DNA of 5,797 nucleotides, taken from assembly GCA_964383905.1 (NCBI GenBank), contig CAYLJO010000312.1:1-5797 (forward strand), given 5' to 3'. How positions within the stretch are numbered: position 1 is the first letter of the stretch; each line of letters begins with the position of its first letter. Below the pieces are notes generated by a model, which made no database searches, had not been told where the DNA came from, and was given only the letters and a program-made list of their open reading frames with translations. The translations under genes were made by a program, and so were the position numbers. Shown piece by piece: positions 1 to 5,570 of the stretch. The stretch is from CAYLJO01 sp964383905. GTDB lineage: Bacteria > Acidobacteriota > Blastocatellia > Pyrinomonadales > Pyrinomonadaceae.

Positions 1-608
1 GTGATGCCATCGGAACAGAGCAGAAAGGTTGTCCCGTCTTCGACCTCGATAGTCTTCAAATCAACTTCGACGCTGTCCTCAGCGCCCAGCGCGCGGCTAA
101 TGACATTGCGGCTGGGATGGTTTGCGGCCTGATCCGCCGTCATTCGGCCGGCGCGCACTTCCTCCTCCACGACCGAATGGTCGGCGGTTTCACGATAAAT
201 CTTGCCGGCCGGCGAGATGCGATAAAGTCTGGAATCTCCTACGTGGCCGATGGTTGCGGTACGCCCGTCCAGATGGAGCGCGACGACGGTCGTCGCCATC
301 ATCGACAGCTTCGGGTGCTCACGTGCCATCCGGTGAATCGACGAGTTGGCGCGTTGAATGGCGATCTCCATCAAATCTTCTATATCGGCGCCGTTCACTT
401 GGTGGCGAAACGCTTCATCCAGAACCTCCATCGCGGTTTGCGAGGCGACCTCGCCGGCCTGGGCGCCGCCGACGCCATCCGCCACCGCAAATATGCGTCG
501 TTGCGTATCGGCGAGAAACGAGTCCTCGTTGAGCGGGCGCTTCTCGCTGAGACCACGGTCAGTAATAGCAGCTGATTGAATCGGAACGTTGTTGTCTGGC
601 TCTCTCAT
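1..608 (-). CDS. PP2C-family Ser/Thr protein phosphatase, N-terminal part (truncated by window edge)
   Basis: Reading the minus strand from ATG at 608-606 gives 202 complete codons with no stop, continuing past the left edge. The protein starts MREPDNNVPIQSAAITDRGL. PP2C metal and catalytic motifs appear in order: N27-E28-D29, then ADGVGG at 43-48 with the metal-ligand Asp44, then GHVGDSRLYR at 121-130 with Asp125, then LLCSDG at 196-201 with Asp200. The final DN metal motif must lie beyond the edge. Bacterial PP2Cs of the Stp/PrpC type are about 240-260 residues, so roughly 40-60 are missing if it is a minimal phosphatase; a longer PstP-like form with a membrane anchor cannot be excluded. 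No signal peptide or membrane segment is visible, so this part is cytoplasmic. The start overlaps the rodA stop as ATGA and is preceded by GGAGG at 7 bases. Known role of the family: Mn/Mg-dependent removal of phosphate from Ser/Thr. Inferred role: reversing kinase marks on the neighbouring cell-wall machinery. Confidence 0.95.
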   Translation of the reverse strand, partial: MREPDNNVPIQSAAITDRGLSEKRPLNEDSFLADTQRRIFAVADGVGGAQAGEVASQTAMEVLDEAFRHQVNGADIEDLMEIAIQRANSSIHRMAREHPKLSMMATTVVALHLDGRTATIGHVGDSRLYRISPAGKIYRETADHSVVEEEVRAGRMTADQAANHPSRNVISRALGAEDSVEVDLKTIEVEDGTTFLLCSDGI

Positions 609-2296
609 TGGACTGCCTCCAGGATTGGGCGATCGCTAGCGGTTTGCCTGCTGCCGGCGGCGGCCTGCGCATCGCGCGCATTGCGATGGGAAAAGGCCAT
701 CAACATTCCCAGCATGGCAAAGCTCGTGATTAAACTAAAACCTCCATGACTGACGAAGGGCAGCGTAATTCCCGTCATCGGCCCGACGCGAGTCGTGCCG
801 CCGATGTTGATTAGTGATTGAAAACCTATAAAAAACGTTAAGCCGACGGAGCAAAGCTTGGTAAACATATCGCGCGCCTCAATTGCAGTGCGAACACCTG
901 CGGCGACAAAGATGATCACCGCAAGGACCACCAGCGCGCCTCCCACGAGTCCCAGTTCTTCACCGACGGCAGCATAAATGTAGTCGGAATCGGCAATCGG
1001 GACTACTTCCGGATAGCCAAGTCCGAGACCCCTCCCCGTGGTGTCTCCCGCCGCGATGCCGAAGAGGGCTTGGGCCGGTTGAAAGGCATATTTATCGAAC
1101 CACACATCGACGTTGACTGTTTTCTGCATGGCCGGACTCTGCTCGGCCAACTCCTTCATCTTCGGGTTCTTGGCGACGGCATCATGGTAATCCTTTGACC
1201 ACCACGGAACGTCCGGCGCGGGAGGATCGAAACCATCCAGCCACAAATGGAAGCGTTGCCGAATGCGCGGGTGGAGCGCGTCCGCGACCGGGCGCGCGAT
1301 TGTCGGTAGGAAAGGCACCTTTTCCTGAATGTCCTGCGGAAGTGCGCCGACGACGAGGACGCCCGCGACGAGAATGACTGAGCCGACAAACAAGAGGATC
1401 TGTGGCCAGCGTGGCACGGCGATCATGTAGAGCAGAGCGTAGACGCCGAGAAAAAGTAGCGATTGGCCGAAGTCCTTGAGCGCCAGGAACGGGATGAACG
1501 GCACAATCGCCATCACTAGCAGCGGTACCACATCGCGCGCGCGCGGTACGCCCCAGTAGGTGCGCCCCAACTCCTTGTAGCGAGCCGTCAGGACGCCAGC
1601 AAACCCAACCAGGAAGGCGATCTTTGCCGGCTCCCACGGCGTCATGTTGCCGCCGGCTTTGCCCCCACGTGAGGTGGCGATCGCTGCGGCGAGTGGAACC
1701 AGCGTCACGAGCACAATCACAAAACTGTGTCGCTGGAGCCAGAGAAGCTTATCGTCACGGACACAGAACCAGAATGCGATGGCGAAAGCGAGGAAAGCGA
1801 GAATGGGAATCCACGTATAGCTGGCCGCAATCGCTCTGCCGACCGAGTAGCTTGCCTTCACAACCGTCTCCTGGTCCAAATTAGCGGGCTGCGGCGGTGT
1901 CGGCGGAAGACCCATAATCTGTTTCTTTCCGGCATCATAATTCTCATTGATGTAACGCATCCGCAGGACCTCGGTCTTTTTAGCGCGCGCCTCGGCCTTG
2001 TTTTTCGCGTTGTATTCAGGGTCGCTGTAGAGACGATACTGCATCAGCATGCCGATGGAGAAGAGAAGTATGGCCGTCGTAAACAGCGTCCAGTTGCCGG
2101 CAAATTTCATCACACGTGACAACCAGAGGACAAGGATGGCGATCGGCACATACATTAAAAGGTCACGTACACCGCCGACCCAGGATGTCTCATAGCCGCG
2201 AATCAAGGCGGCGCGATGGATGGCGTAATAGCCGACGACCTCAAAACCAACGATCAGTAACAGTACGAAAAGATGAGATGATGCGCGATTTTTCAT
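605..2296 (-). CDS. rodA: SEDS-family peptidoglycan glycosyltransferase (RodA/FtsW/SpoVE)
   Basis: The 563-residue protein is very hydrophobic, with about 12 candidate membrane segments (roughly 8-27, 46-63, 68-87, 159-178, 190-207, 222-240, 255-273, 277-294, 299-319, 442-467, 479-499, 512-535). SEDS signatures are present. LKDFGQS at 272-278 corresponds to the QPDLGT motif. ADSDYIYAAVGEELG at 435-449 corresponds to HTDFIFAxxGEELG, so Asp438 matches the catalytic Asp of RodA. The segment from 497 to 521 (NIGGTTRVGP...TLPFVSHGGFS) matches the conserved NIG...PLPFISYGGSS block. Family function: polymerises lipid II into glycan strands at the outer membrane face, with a class B PBP as partner; that partner is encoded immediately upstream here. 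It is longer than typical RodA (about 370-400 residues). The excess lies in a charged, Pro-containing segment at 88-147 and in a large loop at about 320-440. There is no Shine-Dalgarno at the ATG. An in-frame TAA three codons upstream excludes N-terminal extension. RodA rather than FtsW is chosen from the operon context, so the symbol is less certain than the family. Confidence 0.93.
   Translation of the reverse strand: MKNRASSHLFVLLLIVGFEVVGYYAIHRAALIRGYETSWVGGVRDLLMYVPIAILVLWLSRVMKFAGNWTLFTTAILLFSIGMLMQYRLYSDPEYNAKNKAEARAKKTEVLRMRYINENYDAGKKQIMGLPPTPPQPANLDQETVVKASYSVGRAIAASYTWIPILAFLAFAIAFWFCVRDDKLLWLQRHSFVIVLVTLVPLAAAIATSRGGKAGGNMTPWEPAKIAFLVGFAGVLTARYKELGRTYWGVPRARDVVPLLVMAIVPFIPFLALKDFGQSLLFLGVYALLYMIAVPRWPQILLFVGSVILVAGVLVVGALPQDIQEKVPFLPTIARPVADALHPRIRQRFHLWLDGFDPPAPDVPWWSKDYHDAVAKNPKMKELAEQSPAMQKTVNVDVWFDKYAFQPAQALFGIAAGDTTGRGLGLGYPEVVPIADSDYIYAAVGEELGLVGGALVVLAVIIFVAAGVRTAIEARDMFTKLCSVGLTFFIGFQSLINIGGTTRVGPMTGITLPFVSHGGFSLITSFAMLGMLMAFSHRNARDAQAAAGSRQTASDRPILEAVQ
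616..620 (-). promoter_or_regulatory. Shine-Dalgarno of the phosphatase gene
   Basis: GGAGG on the minus strand lies 7 bases before the ATG at 608-606, inside the last codons of rodA. It fixes the phosphatase start and supports translation coupled to rodA. Confidence 0.7.
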
Positions 2297-2305
2297 AGTC
2301 GATTA

Positions 2306-2362
2306 TCAAAAAAATTCGTCCCCAGGATTCCGAACCGGCACGTCACAGGACTTGATCATCAT
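2306..2362 (-). CDS. Possible 18-codon small ORF / translational leader between pbp and rodA
   Basis: In the 89-base gap between the two large genes, the minus strand has AGGAGG followed after 10 bases by ATG ATG. This opens an 18-residue frame (MMIKSCDVPVRNPGDEFF) that ends in TGA just after a run of seven T, 9 bases before the rodA ATG. The strong ribosome site belongs to this frame, while rodA itself has none, so ribosomes finishing here could re-initiate on rodA. I recognise no family, and chance cannot be ruled out at this length. A frameshift on the T run would not join rodA: the rodA frame has a TAA immediately upstream of its ATG. Confidence 0.3.
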   Translation of the reverse strand: MMIKSCDVPVRNPGDEFF

Positions 2363-2372
2363 TTCAAATCAA

Positions 2373-2378
2373 CCTCCT
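2373..2378 (-). promoter_or_regulatory. Strong Shine-Dalgarno in the pbp-rodA gap
   Basis: A perfect AGGAGG on the minus strand, 7 bases after the pbp stop codon. It is 10 bases from the tandem ATG at 2362-2357 but about 76 bases from the rodA ATG, so it cannot serve rodA directly unless RNA folding brings them together. Confidence 0.5.
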
Positions 2379-2385
2379 CTGACCT

Positions 2386-4305
2386 TCATTGTTGAGCAGT
2401 CTGTTTCGGCCGTGCCTTTTTCGGGCTGCTGACGGGTTGCGCCGGATTAGGATTTTGATCCCGCGGCACCGTGTCACCAAGCAGTCCGAGGTCTCTGGCT
2501 TTCAAGACCAGCGCGGCGGCGATCGGTGCTGCCGCTCTAGAGCCGTAACCGCCGCCTTCGATGATTACAGCCATCGCAACCTGCGGGTGCTCGAGCGGGG
2601 CGATGCAGAGAAACCAGCTATCAATGCGCTTCTGGGGGGAGATCACATCCACATAATACTCGCGGATAATATTACCTTTGCGATCACGCTCAACCTTCTT
2701 CTCTCTGATCGGCTCGCCTGTTTTGGGATCGTATTCCGGCACGTCCTTTTGTGCCGTTCCGGTTTTGCCGCCGGTATTGACGCCGGCCGCTTGAATCGGC
2801 GCGAAGACGCCGCGCGCCGTCCCGTGCGGCCCGCCGGTGACGAGTCCCATGATCTCCCGCAGTCTGGCAGCGATTTGTGGTGGCATCACCTGATTGAAAA
2901 CTTCTGGCTGACGATCATATTCGATCTTCGGCTTCATCAGCTTGCCTTCCATGTTGGCAATGGCGGATGCCGCGAGCGCCATCTGAAATGGCGTCATCTG
3001 CCCGGCGTAGCCCTGGCCGTAGCCCTCGAGCGCTATGTCAAACCTGGTCAGCCTCGGGCCGGTCACGATGGTCGCTTCACGCGGGGCCAGCGCTTTTTTG
3101 ATCGCATAGGTGCTCGCGTTCCATATTTCGGGTTCTTTACGCCCGCGAAGCGCTTCAGCCGGCGTGTCGTATGTGCCGATTCCCAGTAGCTTAGCGGCGT
3201 TTTTCAGCCTTTCAGGGCCGAGCTTGACCCCCATCTGCGCGAAATACTGGTTGATCGAAGCCTCATAAGCTTCATCGATTTTCAGTCGCCCGCAAAGTTC
3301 GCACGAGCCGTTGTCGTCGACAATCGGCTTGGCGCCGCTTTCGGCAACGTAACCCCCGGGGTAGTCTACAAACACCTCGTCTTGCAGGCCGGACAGAAAT
3401 GCCGCGATCATCACCACCGTCTTGAACGTCGAGCCGGGGATGTAATAGGCGCTGAGCGCCCGATTAACGAGCGGGTTATCCCGTTTATCTGCTTCCAGCC
3501 TGATCCATTGCGCTTCGTCCTGGACCTCTCTCAAGCTATATGAGGGATTGCTGTACATTGCGAGGAGTTCACCCGTTTGCGGATTGAGTACGACCACGGC
3601 GCCATAGCGCCCTTTGAGCTGATCGACGGCGGCCTGTTGTAAATCCCGGTCGACGGTCAGGCGAACGTCCCGGTTGGCCCGCTGCGTCACGCTTGCGCCC
3701 TCGACGACCTGTAAAGCGTCCGGGACTGAGCCGCTCTCGATGCCGAACAATGCCCGTTCAAGCCCCGGGTCGCCAAGGTCCGATCCAAGCAGGTGGGCGA
3801 AGGCGGTATCCATCGGGTACTCACGTACGATGTTGCCGCTCGCATCGCGATGATAAAGTGCTATCGCCTTATCCAGTTTCCCGGATCGGTCAAGAATCCA
3901 GCCGCGGAGGGTTGATTCCGACAGGCGGCGGTTACGCAGATCCTTATAAGTCAACTCCTGGAAATGCTCGTTCCTTTCCGCCGCGAAATCGGCCCAGTAA
4001 ACGTGGAAGCCGAAGACGCCGAGCGCCAGCACCACGAACAGTAAGCGCAAGAATTTTAGTCCCCTGTTAGTGGTCGTCGAGCCGAGACGCTGCCTCACCT
4101 CCTGCGGCAGGTCGGCGGGGGCGACAGTTGCCAGCCCTGAACGCTTGCGGCGGTTGCGCCACAGTGAAATGAGCAGGAGCAGAGCGATCAGTGCCAGCCC
4201 GCCCATATAAATAAGGCTCAGCAACGCCGGTTGCTTTTCAGGGGTGGCTGTGGTGGTTGCGTTATTTACCGCGTTAGCTGCTTGAATAAATATTAAATAG
4301 GCCAT
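2386..4305 (-). CDS. pbpA: Class B penicillin-binding protein (peptidoglycan D,D-transpeptidase, PbpA/FtsI/MrdA-like)
   Basis: The 639-residue protein has the three active-site motifs of penicillin-binding transpeptidases: SxxK as STFK at 292-295 (in YYIPGSTFKTV), SxN as SIN at 350-352, and KTG at 514-516 (in GGKTGTAQK). The order and context (PSYSLREVQ..., NRALSAYYIPGSTFK) resemble actinobacterial PbpA. Two hydrophobic segments lie at about 28-49 and 84-104, separated by a charged linker; one or both anchor the protein with the catalytic domain outside. Family function: crosslinks glycan strands by D-Ala-D-Ala transpeptidation, usually paired with a SEDS polymerase, here the next gene. The start chosen is the ATG one base after the FHA stop (TAA-T-ATG). 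The frame stays open upstream to 4461, but that part overlaps the FHA gene. No Shine-Dalgarno precedes this ATG, so coupled re-initiation is likely. Oddities are a charged insert of about 34 residues after KTG and a CELC motif shortly before SIN. The C-terminal tail is Pro/Lys/Gln-rich. The symbol is by analogy. Confidence 0.93.
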   Translation of the reverse strand: MAYLIFIQAANAVNNATTTATPEKQPALLSLIYMGGLALIALLLLISLWRNRRKRSGLATVAPADLPQEVRQRLGSTTTNRGLKFLRLLFVVLALGVFGFHVYWADFAAERNEHFQELTYKDLRNRRLSESTLRGWILDRSGKLDKAIALYHRDASGNIVREYPMDTAFAHLLGSDLGDPGLERALFGIESGSVPDALQVVEGASVTQRANRDVRLTVDRDLQQAAVDQLKGRYGAVVVLNPQTGELLAMYSNPSYSLREVQDEAQWIRLEADKRDNPLVNRALSAYYIPGSTFKTVVMIAAFLSGLQDEVFVDYPGGYVAESGAKPIVDDNGSCELCGRLKIDEAYEASINQYFAQMGVKLGPERLKNAAKLLGIGTYDTPAEALRGRKEPEIWNASTYAIKKALAPREATIVTGPRLTRFDIALEGYGQGYAGQMTPFQMALAASAIANMEGKLMKPKIEYDRQPEVFNQVMPPQIAARLREIMGLVTGGPHGTARGVFAPIQAAGVNTGGKTGTAQKDVPEYDPKTGEPIREKKVERDRKGNIIREYYVDVISPQKRIDSWFLCIAPLEHPQVAMAVIIEGGGYGSRAAAPIAAALVLKARDLGLLGDTVPRDQNPNPAQPVSSPKKARPKQTAQQ

Positions 4306-4306
4306 A

Positions 4307-5146
4307 TTAGGAAGGATCTTTGCGAAAACGGACTTCCACATCACCAAAGCCGACGACATCGCCCTCTTCAATTTGGCGTGCTTCACCATAAGCGATGCGG
4401 CGGCCGTTGACGTATGTTCCGTTGGTTGAGCCGGTATCCGCGACAAGAAGCGTGCCCTCACGATTCAGCATCAGTGCCGCATGAATTTTAGAAACGCTTG
4501 CGTCATTCAAACATAGCTCATTGTCCGTCGCCCGCCCGACACTCAATCTCTTGCCACCTGGTTTGAAAATAAGTGGTATTTGGCGCGCGCCCTGCGGCAG
4601 TGTGACCCGCGCTGTAATTTTGACATCCGGCTCGCGCAACTTCCCCTTGGGAATAAGGGGCGTGCCGAGCTCGGCCGCACGGCGTTTGGCTTCGTCCTGT
4701 TCCTTGAGTTCTTGTTCGAACTCTCCATAAGTCGGGTCGACAGAGACCCCCGTCGTAAAAATATCGATCTCGGTTTCGATACGCACGGGCGCGAGTGTGC
4801 GGTAGCGATTGTCATTAATGTGATCTATTGCGGCGACGAGTACCTCGTTCTCAAGCTCTTTGATAATTTCAGGCGGGGCTTCGGAGTGCGTTCCCCATTC
4901 AATCCTGAGTTTTAAAAGGTGGGGCGCGATTCGGCCTTTCGGCCCCTCGTCACGCACGCGTTCGTCCATTAATCGCTTCATTCTTTCGACCAGACGTGTT
5001 GTCGTGAGAACGCTTTGGGTATCTGTCGCGCGGCCCAGTTTGCGATCAACCACATCGCCCACGTTCTCCAGCACACGACGCAGGAGTCGTTCGGGTAATG
5101 CTTCTTCGCGTTTCTTCTCAGGCTTCCGGTTCTGTTCTTTCGTCAT
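4307..5146 (-). CDS. fhaA: FhaA-like protein: DUF3662-type N-terminal domain plus C-terminal FHA domain
   Basis: The 279-residue protein is soluble, with no signal peptide or membrane segment. The first 20 residues are Lys/Glu-rich. Residues 20-140 (LLRRVLENVGDVVDRKLGRA onward, ending in the IDIFTTG region) resemble the DUF3662/FhaA N-terminal domain. A charged, Glu/Lys-rich helical linker spans about 142-160. Residues 190-279 form an FHA domain with the expected phosphothreonine-binding residues: G204-R205 in LSVGRATDNE, S219-x-x-H222 in SVSKIHAAL, T241-N242-G243, and N247-G248 in STNGTYVNGRR. FHA domains bind pThr peptides. In mycobacteria FhaA takes part in Ser/Thr-kinase control of peptidoglycan synthesis, which fits the PBP, SEDS and phosphatase neighbours; the actual partner here is unknown. 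It is the first gene of the operon. The ATG at 5146 has no recognisable Shine-Dalgarno, and an AT-rich box lies directly upstream. The similarity to DUF3662 is by eye, while the FHA call is firm. Confidence 0.9.
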   Translation of the reverse strand: MTKEQNRKPEKKREEALPERLLRRVLENVGDVVDRKLGRATDTQSVLTTTRLVERMKRLMDERVRDEGPKGRIAPHLLKLRIEWGTHSEAPPEIIKELENEVLVAAIDHINDNRYRTLAPVRIETEIDIFTTGVSVDPTYGEFEQELKEQDEAKRRAAELGTPLIPKGKLREPDVKITARVTLPQGARQIPLIFKPGGKRLSVGRATDNELCLNDASVSKIHAALMLNREGTLLVADTGSTNGTYVNGRRIAYGEARQIEEGDVVGFGDVEVRFRKDPS

Positions 5147-5276
5147 GTGAAATATATACGCGCGCGGGTATCTCGATGTTCGCCGGCCAATGAATTGGAC
5201 CTGCCAAATAACGAAAAGGAGATGCGCCGCGCGATTGCCGGGGGAGGGAACTGTTATATCGTAACTGTACGAAGTT

Positions 5277-5306
5277 ATTCTAGCCGAAACACACTTGGCC
5301 TCACAA
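5277..5306 (-). promoter_or_regulatory. Candidate sigma-70-type promoter for the FHA-PBP-RodA-PP2C operon
   Basis: On the minus strand TTGTGA (5306-5301, 4 of 6 to TTGACA) is followed after 18 bases by TAGAAT (5282-5277, 5 of 6 to TATAAT). It points toward the FHA gene and would leave a leader of about 125 bases. Another partial candidate is TTGACA at 5421-5416 with a poor -10 (TAAGTC after 15 bases). Prediction by eye only; such matches are common by chance. Confidence 0.3.
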
Positions 5307-5366
5307 TCTCATCCGGTTAAATCAGTGGTGTGATCAGGTTGCTCATTCATCAACCCACTTGCCTGA

Positions 5367-5394
5367 ACTTCTCTGGAACGATTCTGGAAGAAGT
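5367..5394. repeat. Small inverted repeat with nested direct repeats (possible operator)
   Basis: ACTTCT at 5367-5372 and AGAAGT at 5389-5394 are perfect inverted copies 16 bases apart. Inside, TCTGGAA occurs twice (5372-5378 and 5383-5389), with an 11-base period close to one helical turn. The layout suits a dimeric regulator site upstream of the operon, or a short RNA hairpin. No regulator is identified. Confidence 0.35.
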
Positions 5395-5473
5395 GACTTA
5401 GGCGGCGGTTACGCTTGTCAACCCCTCCCGCTCTTCGCGATATCCCGGAGGGTAAAATAAACAGGCGCTTTTA

Positions 5474-5511
5474 GTCGGGTAAGGAGGTGGCATTGCTGAC
5501 ACCCCCCTCCC
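5474..5511 (-). ncRNA. Group II intron domain VI with branch-point adenosine and 3' splice site
   Basis: On the minus strand, G5511-G5509 pair with C5479-C5477. A5480 is then unpaired, and nine more pairs (A5508-T5481 up to G5500-C5489, with two G.T pairs) lead to a 10-base loop. The bulged A5480 sits three pairs above the helix base and is the seventh base from the end, counting itself. That is the expected branch-point place for an intron ending in AY (GAC at 5476-5474). Confidence 0.82.
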
Positions 5512-5568
5512 CTCAGAACTGCTCATGAAAGTTTCCCCTCAAGCAGCTCAAGCATCTGCTAACACCCC
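5490..5568 (-). repeat. Imperfect direct repeat flanking domain V
   Basis: The minus strand carries GGGGTGTTAGCAGATGC at 5568-5552 and GGGGTGTCAGCAATGC at 5505-5490. They differ by one substitution and one inserted base. The second copy forms the 5' strand top and the loop of domain VI; the first lies between the upstream open frame and domain V. Confidence 0.6.
5516..5549 (-). ncRNA. Group II intron domain V (catalytic hairpin)
   Basis: Exactly 34 bases, the family length. The basal strands GAGCTGCT (5549-5542) and AGCAGTTC (5523-5516) form 8 pairs including the usual G.U. The upper stem GAGGG/CTTTC is capped by a GAAA tetraloop (GNRA class). The internal bulge is ATG, where many introns have ACG. 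The catalytic triad AGC is at domain positions 2-4. This combination is highly specific for group II introns. Confidence 0.88.
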
Positions 5569-5570
5569 TC

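Larger units (their letters stand above)
5147..5473. other. Gene-free region between intron end and operon start
   Basis: About 327 bases without a convincing coding frame on either strand. It holds promoter-like boxes pointing toward the FHA gene, a 6-bp GC inverted repeat (5423-5428 with 5447-5452), and a compact repeat cluster at 5367-5394. The GC inverted repeat has no T tract after it on the minus strand and TAAAATAAA after it on the plus strand, so I do not call it a terminator. The operon promoter most likely lies somewhere in this stretch. Confidence 0.6.

Noticed and set aside
117..579. Plus-strand open frames of up to 152 codons
   Set aside because: They lie opposite the PP2C gene, whose motifs are clear in the minus strand. 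Their residues are Arg-rich low-quality translations, typical of antisense shadows.
1156..2298. Several frames on both strands inside rodA
   Set aside because: All overlap the SEDS coding frame and show Arg/Ser/Pro-rich translations with no motifs.
2389..3189. Plus-strand open frame of 266 codons
   Set aside because: It lies wholly antisense to the PBP gene, including its KTG motif, and has no recognisable domain.
4306..4461. Upstream extension of the PBP gene to 4461
   Set aside because: It would overlap the conserved FHA domain by about 150 bases. The added residues lack a sensible signal or membrane segment, and the ATG at 4305 fits the operon junction.
4521..5150. Frames on both strands across the FHA gene (plus 4521-4730, 4580-4915, 4860-5150; minus 4543-4815)
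   Set aside because: They are shadows of the FHA gene without domain support.
5423..5452. GC-rich inverted repeat as a rho-independent terminator
   Set aside because: The 6-bp stem has an 18-base loop and no run of T follows on either strand.
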